Source of the DNA: Whitmania pigra | Taxonomy: Eukaryota; Annelida; Clitellata; Hirudinida; Haemopidae | Assembly: GCA_021613335.1 (NCBI GenBank) | Contig: JAJTWR010000380.1 | Span: forward strand, 1 to 64,000 | Direction: 5' to 3' | Length of the DNA stretch: 64,000 nucleotides | Shown: one piece after another, positions 12,328 to 25,800 of the stretch | Position numbering within the stretch: the first letter of the stretch is position 1 | How the letters are laid out: each line of letters starts with the position of its first letter | The notes under the pieces: generated by a model | What the model was told of the DNA's origin: nothing | Seen by the model: only the letters and a program-made list of their open reading frames with translations | The model's database searches: none | Translations under genes and position numbers: made by a program

Positions 12328-14949
12328 ATGGCTAAAACTGAATTTGGTGAGAAGCTAGATTTAAACAATTTCGATGCGGTACTCATCATCATGATTATAT
12401 TATCAACCATTGCAAAGCGACAAAAACTAGCTTGTCCCGTTCAAGCCATAATAAAGCAATGCAAAACACGCAATTCAAAAGCGGTTTCCAGAATCTATTC
12501 TGTTATTATAAAATAAGTAGAACTGCTCATAACGTTAAGGAAAATAAATCTGTTTTGGGCAGAAGTACCTGACGAGGATATACTGCTGGAATGGAAACGT
12601 AAATACTCGAAATCAGATCAGAGTGTCCCAAAAGTCCATGAACTCAGGAAATATATTGTCGCATTTCTTACGCTTTTGTACCCCAACAACGTTATCAAGA
12701 AAAACTGTTAGTGTTGCATTCCTTTAAACATTCCACGTTGGAACAGCTTATTCTTTGAAAATCATTTAAAACAGTCAACTGGAAGATGATTCCTTGTGAT
12801 TGGCCATCAGATGTTCCTTTCCTTGATCCAAACAACAAAGCAGATGGCACGAGTTGGATAATTTTTGTAATTGTTTTATAAATATAAACTAAAATATTTT
12901 ATTAGGCCACTCAATTTATTTTTTTGAGTGCAGAACTGAAAGATTGAGTTTAATAATAATGTTCAGCTTCCTGACAATGTTAAAAGCTTATTGGTTGAAA
13001 AAATGACCAATTTAATTACAAAAATTAATTTAATGACTTCATATTTTAAATCATTATTATTATCTATCTACAAGTAATTTCTAAATTGAGTCATATCATT
13101 ATAGGAATAAATTACATTAATTAATTTTTCAGCTAAGCCCAGAAAGGGTGACCTTGAATGCATGTACAAACACCTTATGGACAGGTACAAGGTGAGCATA
13201 TCACTTTGTCAGGATCCATGCAATCTCTGTTGATTAAAATGAAACATTAATTGGTGAGAAATAACCCTGGAAATAAATTAACCAGGCAATGAAATTAACA
13301 CAATACTAAAGTGGCATAATTGATTGAAATTATGCTTACCAGAGCAAAGAGACTGTTTTCTCACCTGTCCTGAATGTGGAAAGCTCACCTCTTGCTAATG
13401 GTGAGCCTTTCTCAACATAATACAATTGTTTAAATTCTCGTTCAACATGTCATTTCTTTTCCCAAACAATATTTTTGCCTGCATTTTCAATACTTTCCTG
13501 GCCAATTATTTTTCCGAATAATTTTTAACTCAGCTGTTAATGAAGAATTAATTTCTGTCAACAATGCCTTTCAAGTGTCTTGTGAAAGCTTGATGTGGGA
13601 AGACAAGCCAGCATTTTGTACTGAGGGTGAATAATTGTTCAAAGTTCAACTTTTTTGGAAGTGATGCTTTACCTCGTGGATATTAAATTGCGTTATATTA
13701 TTATTAATATTATAAGTATTTATTTATTTGAATTAATATTTATGTTGCCTACTTGATCACTGATCTAGTTAATTAACAAGTTATTGATTATTATCATTTT
13801 TTATGATAATTTTTATAGAAATATTTTATTCAACAATAAATTACCTTGAAAACAACCAATTAAAGGCAAAAAAAAATAAATCAAAATAACAGGTCAGTCT
13901 GAAACCCCAGAAGCATTGGTTATCAGATTAACCTTCAATAACTTGTTAGATTAACAAATCACTTTGCCCTTGATTTTGAGCATTCCTGATGCACCTTAAT
14001 TGATTATAACGATTATAATGAGCTCATTCTTGTCTTCCTACATTGGCTTAATTTCAGGTGCTGATCTGGTTCCCTCTTCTTCATGCTATCTCATATCATA
14101 TCAAGTTGATATGACGGAACCTTTGGAAGGTCATGTGACAACGGAGTCGCTTGCTACATCTCTCTTGACAGGTTAGTTTTCTGGGATTTTCTGTTCGACT
14201 GTTACTGCGCTTTACACTGTGTTACTTTCACTGATATCATCATCAATATTGCTACCATCATCATTATTAACATTCATGCTAGTTCCATTTGATGTTATAC
14301 CACTTAATGTTATTAATTTCATAATATCTGCTCTTCCAAAGAGCAGAAATTCTCAAAAGATGTGCAGTCCAGCCATTGTTTGCATAAAAATAACATCTTA
14401 GATTTTGTCAGAAGATTCCTAAGTCATCAAAAAACTTAAAGACATAACAATCAATTACTGATTTTAGAATTCTCTGCATCCACATGTGATCAATCCTTTA
14501 GTATCAAAGTAAGAGTAACAGTTGATTAAGAATGTTGAAAGTTAAAGACATGATCTAGTTGAACAGTAATCTCTTTGTCAACTTATGCTCAGTCTGCTAT
14601 TTTTCTGGCAGGATAATTATTTTGGAATAAAGACAAGAGTTCCATATGAGCACAATTTGCTTGATAAAAGTCAGATAGTTCACAGAAACAAACTTGCCAA
14701 TGACCACAACATTGAAGCCACTGACAAACTAGGTAAATGAGTAGTCAATATCACAATAGTAACAATAATGATTTAGCTTTCAGTGATGATGATGATTGTG
14801 GTGATGATGACAATAATAATAATAATAAAAAGTTATCCATGCTATTTGTAAATATGTAACTTATTCCTTATGCGCAATCTTGTGCACTCAGTGAAATGTG
14901 AGATGAATCCTTATCATTATTATCATTATCATTGTTATTATTATTATCA

Positions 14950-14980
<31 letters not shown>

Positions 14981-15951
14981 TATTATTATGACGATGATGA
15001 TGATGATATACGTTCCTCCTAAATGTTCATTTAGCACGACATTCTAAGTCGTGATGGTTTTAGGATCATGGGATGCGATGAAAATGGTGAACCCCTGCAC
15101 GGGAGAGCCGGACCATTACCGAGCAAAAGAAGCACTTGGAAAGATGGAGGCTGTTGAATTGTATAAGTCCATGCTGTTATTTATTACTATAATTACACTG
15201 CGGTTAATAAATATAAAGTTTTCTTATGAGTTGCATCTACTTTACATAAATCATTTTTTAAATAAATTTCTAGGGAGCTTAGGATTATTATTGACTCGAG
15301 CAAAAACCCCTGTGAGTCACCAAATAAAATAAGTGAGTCTGTCTGTCAACCAGAGTTTTCATGTGACTATTGTTAACTAATAAATTTCATTTAGAATCAA
15401 CTCTCACTGCCCCAGAGAATAAAAATCCAAAGCATTCCTTAGATAACGAAGCAGAAGATGATGGACGTAATCGTTCGATTGAATAATCAATTGATTATGA
15501 ATTGCATTCACCAACTGTTGTTTTATTCTGATTATCTACAGAACCTCCGGGCAAAAGAGCAAAAGGCAAGGAACTGAATAACTCCTGCACGGACGCTTTT
15601 CTTTCCAGTCGGGACTTAGCCAAAGGTTGGCAAGAGGATGCGAAAGAACTTTGCCATGGTGTAAGCCTCTGTGAGTGGTTTTATTCAAAATGATGGACTT
15701 TATAAATAAAATGCTTCATAAGCTTCATGCAATTTAATTTCATCATTCGTTGAAATCGCAAAAAAAAAAACAAAATCAAGTTATTGTTGAAAACATTGAA
15801 AGACATGTGTTTCTTCTAATGTTATCAATTAGCATCTTACATTTAAAAAATATTTTTAAAAGGGGTCAACAAACCTAGAAAGAAAGTGATCAACTTCAAA
15901 ATGAAGCCTCGACTGGATTCCAATAAGACAAAAGTAAAGATGAAAGGATGA
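12328..15951 (+). CDS. uncharacterised 329-residue protein, 12 exons
   Basis: I do not recognise the family. Exons: 12328-12346, 12563-12706, 13133-13191, 13343-13400, 14058-14171, 14468-14508, 14612-14732, 15064-15160, 15274-15332, 15395-15466, 15542-15658 and 15863-15951. Every junction is GT-AG and all eleven phases agree, giving one open frame, which is strong evidence of a working gene. There is no signal peptide or membrane segment. The N-terminus (PDEDILLEWKRKY, then VPKVHELRKYIVAFLTLLYP, then KGDLECMYKHLMDRYK) looks helical and folded. The middle is low complexity and polar, and the C-terminus is very basic (KPRKKVINFKMKPR, ending KVKMKG). A basic PPGKRAKGKE stretch suggests a nuclear localisation signal. 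A nuclear or nucleic-acid-associated role is inference only. Two in-frame GTGAGT sites lie at the end of exon 9; only the second keeps the frame open. Confidence 0.7.
14925..15010 (+). repeat. ATT/ATC microsatellite in an intron
   Basis: Imperfect TTATTA/TCATTA array ending in GATGATGATG. It lies in intron 7 of the uncharacterised gene. Confidence 0.85.
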
Positions 15952-18035
15952 ATGGCGCTCGACACTTCTCGAACTGTTGGTGTCAGAGGCTCTAAGAGGC
16001 CTCTCCACTTGTTTCTCTAATGCAGGATTTCTTAACATGCCATGACATTGTTTAATTTGATACAACTGAAAATTGTTTTGTTTTGGCAGAATATTTTGTG
16101 CATACATTTAGATCTGTTTAGAATATCAATGCTTGATGCTTTCTGAGAATTTTGAGTAGTAATAATAGTAATAATTATAGTAATAATCATCATCATAATA
16201 ACTATCTAATCTATAGAAACTGTAAATAACAACTAATCTCCTTAAAATAACTTAAAAAGCTAAGTTCATCAGGCACATAATGCAAATTATCAAATTGATG
16301 ATCAAGTCGTAGCGAAAACTTGTGAGTGACCAAGTGTTTAAACAAAGTTCAGTATGTACAAGCTTCCAGCGTTCTTGCTTTGTAGAATTTAAGAGATCAA
16401 TTAAGGCAAACCAGTCTGCTGTGTTTTAACTAACGATGCTAAACTTCTATTCCAATTTATGATTCAGTCGATATCACACTACAATCAGCGGCCAGTTCCA
16501 TTTTCTTGAAATAAAGACTGCGAAACTCAGACACTACTAACACGCGGCGGAACGCTACAAAGCTGCTTTAATTAGAAGTTCTCAATAATTTAAAAACATC
16601 TCAGTTTTGTTTATACTATTACATTGCGGACATTGAAACATTTTCTTAAGCATAATAATTATTTACTTACTTAAATACTTATTATCTTATTGGCCTGCAA
16701 CTGCAAACAGTCGAAAAATCAGGTTGCCTGTCGAAAACGATTTCACTAGCGTTCAACTGTTGCTGCTCGATGCTGTACAAATTCCCACTTCTTCTCAGTA
16801 TCAATCATACCTCCAAAGTGACTCATCATTGTGTCAGCCTTAAATTGTGATTTTCATAATTAAAAGTGCAATAGCTTAGAAAGTAGAAATACGATCGCAT
16901 CAGGATGTTTTTGTTGAATCATTCCCGTAATTATTTCATCAATATCCCAACGTTTCTTAGCTTCAGTGGAATGTTTCTAAGATGGTTTAACCATGTAGAA
17001 CGGCCCACAAACCTTGAGTTTTAATGTCTATTATTTCGAAGGGTACAAATTATGTGCATGTTTTGAGATTTGAGAAAAGAACTTTGACCGCGACTGTAAC
17101 TTTTCAAATATAATTGGAGTACCTTTTTTTAGCAAGCGACCTTGAAAATTTTTGTCAAACATTTAAAAAGTCTGAAGAAATTGACGAAAGCGGGCTTAAT
17201 GCAAGACGCAAACTAAGTGACGAAAAAATATTTAGTTATCGTAGTAGTTGTAGTAAGTCTTGAAAACATCTGGACTTCAAAGTTTCTCACTGCAGGATGG
17301 GACCAATTATCCAAATAATTACCAGATTCTCAAAGTATGAATTGCAAGCCGTATCAGAAGACTATTATTTACTAAGGAGTATTTTCTATCCATTTTGGTG
17401 CGGGTGTGTATCTAATCGGATTTCAAAAAATAAAAAGCTTTTGTTTAAATAATTCTAATTGCATTACGAAATGCAAAAGAAAGCGTTGTACTAAAAGTCA
17501 GGGTTGGTTTTAAACACAACAGAACCAAACTGTTGTAAAGCTGAATTGCGGTTGATAAATCATTTTGCTGAGATATCAACTTCCCCGTAAACATTACGAA
17601 TAAAATTATTCAGTTTGTAGAAATTAACTTCACATCATAATGCATTGCAAGCAAAATATCAAATAAACATAAGCAATTCCTCCACCGACAGGTCAATTTT
17701 ATCTTTCTGAATTCGTTTGATATGTCAAACTCAGTTAAATAAGGACATGAAAACAATTTTGCACGCTTGCTTCAGTCAACGATTCGTCTGTTCATGTACG
17801 TTGGATGGAGAGGTAAAGCGGATATGTTGAAGAAGAGAACTAGGATGAGGATTCTGGCCTCCGCAGATTACTATAATAGTTTTTGTAGCAAGAATTCCAC
17901 TCGTGAATATATAAACAGGAACCGAATTTGGCGGCTTGCTAACTTCTTTGGATTCGAAAACATCACATTAGCATCACGTTAATTTATATGCGTCTAATTT
18001 GTAGGCATAAAGGACAACAAACCTGCAAAAAATAA
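15952..18035. other. intergenic spacer
   Basis: AT-rich with nothing recognisable. A 71-codon frame at 17767-17982 precedes the EF-hand gene, but has no domain and is not joined to it by a good splice pair. An acceptor-like TTTGTAG at 17998-18004 suggests that an unseen 5' UTR exon of the EF-hand gene lies upstream. Confidence 0.4.
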
Positions 18036-18389
18036 ATGGACAAGGCCAAGCTTTCAGAGGTTTTCGATCAGTTTGATGTAAACAAAAATGGCACAGTCGA
18101 TGCCAAAGAATTGAAAGCTGTTGTCAAGACCTACTACGAAATAGAAGGGAAGACCGTGTCTGATGAGAAACTCAATGAGGAAGTTGGGGTTGGTCCTTGT
18201 CAAAAATAAATCTTTTTCGTTAAGCCACTGGAATAAGTTTGGATATTATAATTTTTAACTAATATTCTCACTGCATTTACTTGAAATTACTTGTTTTGAT
18301 TCTAACACCAGCTCATCCTGGCTGCGGTAGACACAAGTCGCGACGGTCTCATTGACAAGAAAGAATTTTTACATTATTTTGATTTGTGA
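18036..18389 (+). CDS. small two-EF-hand calcium-binding protein
   Basis: Exons 18036-18188 and 18312-18389 join in phase 0 to give 76 residues. There are two canonical 12-residue loops: DVNKNGTVDAKE (about residues 14-25) and DTSRDGLIDKKE (about residues 58-69). Each has acidic or Asn/Ser ligands at positions 1, 3 and 5, Gly at 6, a hydrophobic residue at 8 and Glu at 12, so both should bind calcium. An in-frame TAA directly before the ATG fixes the start. It is half the size of calmodulin and lacks a target-binding tail, so it resembles a cytosolic calcium buffer or S100/calbindin-sized sensor. It is paralogous in plan to the gene at 53348-53698. AATAAA is at 18445. Confidence 0.85.
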
Positions 18390-20798
18390 TCATCCGAATG
18401 AAATCAAATGCTATTAACAATGATCACGATTAAATATACTGTTTAATAAATAGTAAGGTATGAAAAAACAGATTTAGTGTTTTTACTTAGAGTTATACTT
18501 ATTATGTAATAGTTAATGTCTAACTAATAGTAATAGTAATTACAGTATTTCGACAACCCACTTTTAGTTCCAGACTTAACCATTAGCTTTTTCTGTCAGT
18601 TTGCTCCTTGATATTTTTCGAAATCCGTTTAAAATTCTGAATAGTAATATAAATTAAAAAAATAATTAATTAAAACTCTACTAAATCCGATATCCAAATT
18701 TAATGCATATTTTAGGTTTCGATAATTAGAGTACTAATCGCATGAACTAATATAAACTTGAAAAATAACTTAAAATAAATAAATAATAAACAATAAAATT
18801 TTTTAATATAACACAAATTCACAAAACATAATTTAGTATTTTATTCTTTAATTACTTTTCAAAAGACTTTTCAAATTTCAAATGTTCGAATTTTCGTGAC
18901 AGTATGGTTGCTTGTTTCTGCTATTTGTTTATGTCCGTCGTGCTAATTTCATTTGTTCTTTGTTTAAACACATTTAAGAAATAATTAAGTTAAAGAATTA
19001 CATTAAACAAGCGAAATAACATCGAGTTTTTTTTTATTTAAAAGTCGACTATTTTCCAATTACGTATTGTTATTAAATGTCAGTACATCAATGCTGACTT
19101 GTTTAAATTTGATAAGTTGAATCGAATTGGACTGATTTTTATGACTTCGAATGGTTTTACACGAAATCGACTGAAACATCGATAGAAAGAATCGGGGACA
19201 ACGCTCTCACGGGCGTCCAGTCAAGATCACCCAGAAGGGTTCATGTTCTGGAGAATGATCCTCGATATGGGTTCTGGCCAGATTGATATTTTTAGTTATT
19301 CTCTGTAAAGCAAACATTAGTGATCCCCCCCCAATATGTTGAAGCTCCTTCGTAGTATTTTTTGCGTTGATTATTTTATCTGAATACCATCTAAAGTATT
19401 TTTAAATATAATTTATGTAAATATCATATAGATGTCATTTTTGTTAAAGATAGCTAAATATTTAAAATAGAATTTGTTTTGTGTTTAAATAAATATTATT
19501 TAAAATAAATGTATTCATTAAGTTATTAGTAATTTATTAACGATACAAATTAAATGTAAAATATAAGTTTGTTTTATTTTTAATTTTATTAATTTTTATT
19601 TACATGATAGAGTTTTCTAATAACTTTCCCATGAATTAAACATTTCTTAAGTATGCTTTAATTTTAAAATATATATATGTCAACTAAAGTATATTTAAAA
19701 TAATTTCTTGAAATAATTGTTGAATTTTTCAAATGATTTGAATTTCATTCTGATATTTTAAAAATGGATTTATTTTGATATTCCTGTGCTTCTAACAATT
19801 TTTGATATACTCTTGTAGCTTATTATAATCGAAATTTTAATTTTATCAATTGTTATGATATAATTGATATGATTTTCTAAAACATTTTTCATAAATTAAA
19901 CATTTCTTAAATATGTTTCAATTTTAAAATATATGTATAAAGTTTTTTAAAATATATGTACATAGTTTAAAATTATATTTGAAATAAACACTATTTAGAG
20001 TTTTTTGCTGTAAAATAAATTTTGAATTCTTTAAATAATTTTTATTTCATTTTGATATTTTAATTCCTTTTCGATATTCGAGTGATTAAATAATTTTTAA
20101 ACGTGCTGTTGTATCTTATTATAATAGCAACATAATAGTAGGCTCGGCTCATTAAGACCTGCCTCGCGTTGCTTGGGCCTATGAGCTCGTTATGAGCTGT
20201 TGCTTGCTTCGACGTTGTTTGCATCTCAAGCGACTCAATATTTGTCTGTCTTAATGTTTTGTCTTCTTGGATTTTATCAGGTTGATTTTTTAACGATTGA
20301 GATGTACCTATGTTACTGAGATGATCATCAGAATTTATGTTGGTCGATTGATTTTATTCAGAACCACGAGGCGAATCGTTGTGTTGGATCGTCATCAATA
20401 ATGGCATCCTGTCTACAATTGCAACCTCGGAAATTTTCCAACTGCCCTCCAAAATCACTCTTCATCGATTTCCAGATAACGGATTTAATGAGTTCATCGT
20501 CAAGTCCTCGCGATGTGACTAGATGTCAATCACTTTCTTGGAATGGCTACCAAGTGAAATAACTTGAAAACAATTAGATTCATAATTGAAAAAAAAACTG
20601 AGAATATTCGGATTAACTGCTGAAGCAGAGCGTTTACTCAGAGCGTTTGGATTAACAACGACGATTTATGGATGGTTGAACTACTTTGAATTGAATCAAC
20701 GACCTCTCTCTTCAAGTTCTCAAACTCCGAGGTGATCTCATGGAAAATGTTCGAAGACATCATCAACAACTCCATGGGCAGTCTCCCTTCATCATTTT
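18390..20798. other. AT-rich intergenic spacer
   Basis: Very AT-rich, with many TTTAAAATA-type runs. Slightly GC-richer islands at about 19190-19290 and 20140-20560 may be decayed repeats, but I could not assign them to a family. Confidence 0.4.
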
Positions 20799-21004
20799 GG
20801 CGTATGATTGAACAATTTTAATTTAATTGGCGTATGGTTGAACAATTTTAATTTAATTGGCGTGTGATTGAACAATTTTAATTTAATTGGCGTATGATTG
20901 AACAATTTTAATTTAATTGGCATATGATTGAACAATTTTAATTTAATTGAAGTATGATTGAACAATTTTAATTTAATTGACATATGGTCGAACAATTTTT
21001 AATT
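20799..21004 (+). repeat. minisatellite, 30-bp unit, about 7 copies
   Basis: Units of exactly 30 bases (GTATGATTGAACAATTTTAA followed by TTTAATTGGC, with single-base variants) are repeated head to tail. As 30 is divisible by three, the minus strand reads an artefactual ten-residue repeat. There are no unique spacers between units, so it is not CRISPR-like. Confidence 0.95.
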
Positions 21005-22874
21005 AACAACTTTAATTTAGTTTAACAAGTTACTTTATTCTCAGAATTTAAATTGCAAAAAAAAATTCTTTGCTTATTAGTTGTTTATTTGTGACTAAAA
21101 CTTTTATATCCCAGTTAAGACTTTAAATGATGCATTTTAGTGAAACACCATCAATATTATATTCACAAACTGTTTTAAAAAATAAACCTTTATTCACTTT
21201 TCAGCTTTGATGTCGTTGGTTTCTCAAATATTAATTTTAACAGTTTCTTGCCCAGCTAGCATTAGCATTTAATTAGATTTGTTGCCCCGCATGCTGTCGA
21301 CCACGATTTTTCAAGTAGAATATAGATAGAGTTGAAATGTACCCTGGTTTTGCCACAATGTGGTTGCAATAAGATCGATTTCTAAACCTTAGCAGCTGTT
21401 CGTTCCCTTGATAAGGCCTGACCATTGGAAGATTTGCAGTTTATGTTTTTTTAAATTTTCAATTTCTTACATATTTACTAATAATCTTAAAGAAATCAAT
21501 AAAATATGGTAACGAATAATAAAGGAGGGAAGGAACTCAAAATTGTTGGTGCTAGTTTGTTCTTGAAAAGACGTTTTTTGAGAATTCACAATTTATTCAC
21601 AAGGCAGATTTAGATGTTTCACTATCGATTGTATTTCAATACCACAAATGAATAAAGTTTTTTAATCAAACATTGAGTATTGTATTTGACATTTATATAC
21701 ACACACATACATACTTTTATCTAATGAAATTAGGGTGTTGATATTGTGATTTATTTATTTGATTAAAGTCTGTTGCATAACCAATATGATTTGGACTTTC
21801 ATATTGTGAATATTTATTACATGTTAATGTCTAATGTTAAAGATTTGATATTAATTTAGATAATCACGGATTTACTATTAATTTAGATAACATAAAATTA
21901 AAGATTTTAATGACTGGCAATGTTTTTGGACATTTGTGATGCACCCAGTTTCATTGCAGTATTGTCTTCAAACCACAGACCACAGATAACAAAAGACCAT
22001 GATGATGATGAATAGGTTGGTCACTTTAATGTTTTTCATTTTTCGAGGATGATGAAGAAAATGATTATCCATCTGTTCATGCTTGAGTACATACACGTAC
22101 ATACACACATCGATCACCCAATCTATATTCACGTACGTTCATCTATAATGGATGGGTGATGGAAGGATTAGTGGATGGATGGATCGATGCTTGGATGATT
22201 GGATGGATAGATTAATGCATGGGTGAGTGGATGGATGGATGCATGAATAGGTTCATTCATCCTTCCATTAGTGGTCTTGTGCTTAGTTTTTAGCATGTTT
22301 TAACCCATGTGAAATGTTTTTGTCTAGAATGTCTTTATGGGATTTTGAAATATGATAAATTTAATTGTCGAGTGCAAATATAATTTAAAATATCTATTAA
22401 TAATGAAATTGATTAAATTAGCATGATTTCCAAGCGTGGGATCGCATCGGGCATCGAACTGTTTTGATAACTGCGAGCTAATTAACTTGTAAGGCTGACG
22501 CGTGCGGCCTGAGTTCAGCGAGTGTTATTGTTTCGGGCCTAATTAGCATATCGCGTGAGAAACTATGATGCAATCAATTAATCAATTTCTTATGTAAGAT
22601 TAGGATTGTTATTTTTTATATTAATGAAATTTTTAAGCTAGGAATTTTTGTAATTTATAATTGGTTTGTAAGTAATTGACGTCAATCACTTTGTTAGTTT
22701 TAACGTTGATTTTGTTTTATAAAAATACATTAATTAATTAAAACAAAAATAACATTGAATGATAAGCTATTCATGGAAAAGTAAATGGAAAAGAACCTGA
22801 CCTACTTTAATTGTTTTCTTGACCTCACCTGGCTTGTTTATTTCCTTTTCTAGAAAGTTGCATAACGTTTCATA
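21005..22874. other. intergenic with simple repeats
   Basis: Contains a dispersed repeat end at 21750-21790 (TTTATTTATTTGATTAAAGT) and a degenerate GGAT/TGGA array at about 22145-22265. Nothing else was identified. Confidence 0.5.
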
Positions 22875-25800
22875 ATGGTAAATAAAACATTAATTCTTCA
22901 TTAAATAAATTAAGAATTACAAAAATATGCATTCCATTTGTAAAAAATAAAGTTTTTAAATGAAATTTATGCTGCTAGGAATAAATTACCTTTACTTAAG
23001 TATGAGCTAATTTTTTTTCATGAATAGGAAGTTGTTCTTGCAAGCCTAGAAAGAAAATGTTGTATTTGCAAGTTGGGGAGTAAATATGGAGCATTAGTTT
23101 GCAGCGTTTGCAGCGAAGTTGCGCATTTCAGGCAAGTTTATGTCATAGCAAAATATTAATTGGTAGCATGGAAATTCATTTTTCCTTTAACAGAGTTTGG
23201 TTTTTTTATTATTCAAATTATGCTTCCAGATGCCTCCTAGTGGATAAAGACTTTTATGTAAATGTTGGTACTTTTATCTGTCCAGGTTGTGAAACTCAAG
23301 GACAGTTTACTAAGTGTAAGTGAATGTTTGTTACTAGCAAATTCTGTTATAAGCATCTGAGGATCTACTTTACCTTTGTGTTCACAACCTATCAATTCTC
23401 AAGTATTTAAACTTTGAAATTGAATGCAGTCAATGATATCTACATGAGATCCTTCCAAGAAAGAAAAGGAGAAAAAGATAAGAATCTCAAGAAGTTGGCA
23501 GAGGAAATGAGCATAACGTTAGATTAAATATATTTTTACAATTACACAGGTTGTATGCCAACTAGAACATTTTACAGATTTTCCCATAGTTAAAATCTTT
23601 GTGTTAATGATAATGATTATTTACAATAACATTTGTGTAGAGCCTTATCTCCCCCCCCTCCCCCGGGATACTTAAACTGAATCTCTTCCAGTTGTTCATT
23701 CCTAGTTTCCACTACCAAATCCATATTTTCAACTGTCAATCACTATCAATACCAGTTTCTATTTTTAACCTTCTGTCCTTGTTTGATGTGTGGTAGGCTA
23801 TTTCCTCTTTCATTCTTTAATGAGGCAAATAGATCCCTGCCATTCACTCACTTCTGAATTATGACCATCATTCTACTCACATTCCTTTGAACAGCTACAT
23901 TAATCTTTTAATTCTATCATTTTATTTAGAGATAACAATTTCATCAGAAGACTGCAAAAGGAAGAATTGACTCCTGATTTGGTTCAAGGAAAAGATTGCA
24001 AACCACTCATCATCAGTAATATCCAGGTTGTGAAAGAAGGAGATGAGATGGATTTAAAAGAGATGGTCAAAAATATGAGTGAGTTGAAAATCCATACTGA
24101 GCTAAGCTGGTGATGATAATGAGTTGACGGACATAATGGCCTTGTTATGTAGTTGTTTATTGATATTTCAATTGAAGGGAAAACATTTATAATTAAAATT
24201 AATGTTCTAGGTTCCTTTGCACAAACTCAGGCCATCAACACCACAGACCAATGTTCTTACAATCTCTGTCTTGGAGCTTACTTGAAACACTCTTGTGACA
24301 ATGGCCCTAATGTCGTGCCATGGGTTTTGTCCTCTCTGGAATTGTCAAATGAAGAAAGGTTTGCAATTAAAGATTTGATTATATGTAATTAGCTAAAAAG
24401 TTATGTAAAAGTAAGTAAATATTGTTATAAATTCCTCAGTTTCAATTTAAAGACAGTAACAACAGCAGCAACAATGGTGATGATATAATTGAATCTGCTA
24501 TCAATTTTTGGATTCTTTTTTATTACATTCCTTAATACTGTCACTTTGTGGTTTTGTTATAGCTTGGGAAAGAAGATCTCAGTTCCAGATATCACCAAGG
24601 AATGCAGTTTAGTGGACTTGTTGTGCAAGAAGGATGATAAAAGACCAAGTGTTGACAAATTTTGGTTGCATTTTATGGCCGGGAGCTATCTTGATTTTCA
24701 TCTGGACTTCTCGGGCTCCAGTATTTGGCACTATGTGCACCAGGTTTTTTTTAAAGATTTTAAGATGGTTTAGCTCTATTTTTTTATTTTCAGCAGTTTT
24801 AACCACCAGCGATTAATGTTGCTAATGTTGCTGCTCATTCCATTCACATAACTGCATTGATTTTAAGTCATTTTCATTAGTTGCATCTGCACATCACCAT
24901 TTTAAAACAATATAAACTGAATTTTTCAACTTCAAAATATGTTTTTATGAAGGGTGAAGAGGTTCTTTACATCCTGCCTTCTACAACTGCAGTCAGGGAG
25001 TCTTACAAACAGTGGATCAAGGAAGGAAGACAAAGAAACATGGTGGAATGTTTGCCTATGAATACTCCCATTTACAAGTAAATTTTAATGATTTGTGTGG
25101 CTTGTCTGCTTTTGTTGTTATTTGCTCTGCTATTTTAGGGTTAGGTTATCTGTTTAATGAAGTGACGTATTATAATGCAGGGTCAAGGTCCAAAAAGGAG
25201 AGACTCTCATTCTTCCAGGAGGGTTTGTACGGGCCGTATCGACATCTCTTACCTCAGTCATTATAGGTGGCAACTTTTTGACGCTTGGAAATTCCAAGAT
25301 TCAACTTGAGTAAGTGTTTACTCGGATGTTAATGAGACGAACAATTAGATGTGATTATTAATTATTGATGTCAAAAATGTCCATAATTGTTTTTATATTT
25401 GAATTTGCTCAGGGCCCACAAAATCGAAGAAGAGACAAGAGAGCTCTCCGCTTACAGATTTCCAGATTTCAAGGGGTGGATGAAAAAAGCGTACAATCAA
25501 ATTATTGGTAAATCCCTTATGAATATTAAAATAATTACTCAATAATAATAATAATATAAAAATAAACTGTAATATATGACACGTCTGATTGTTCTAACTT
25601 TTATTATGATAATCATATAATTATCATTAATGTTTTCTTTAGCAAAGAAGAGGGATAACAATTTCATCACTAAATGGGAAGAAGAGTTCCTGGTTGAAGC
25701 ACAACAGGTAGATCATTAGATTGTTGTGAGAATGCAATTTCAAAATGATTATTTGATATTGTTATTATTTTATATTTGTATTTAGTTGACTTTTTGAAGT

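Noticed and set aside
20799..21004. Regular 30-bp repeats as a CRISPR array
   Set aside because: Units are contiguous with no unique spacers, and the genome is eukaryotic; it is a minisatellite.
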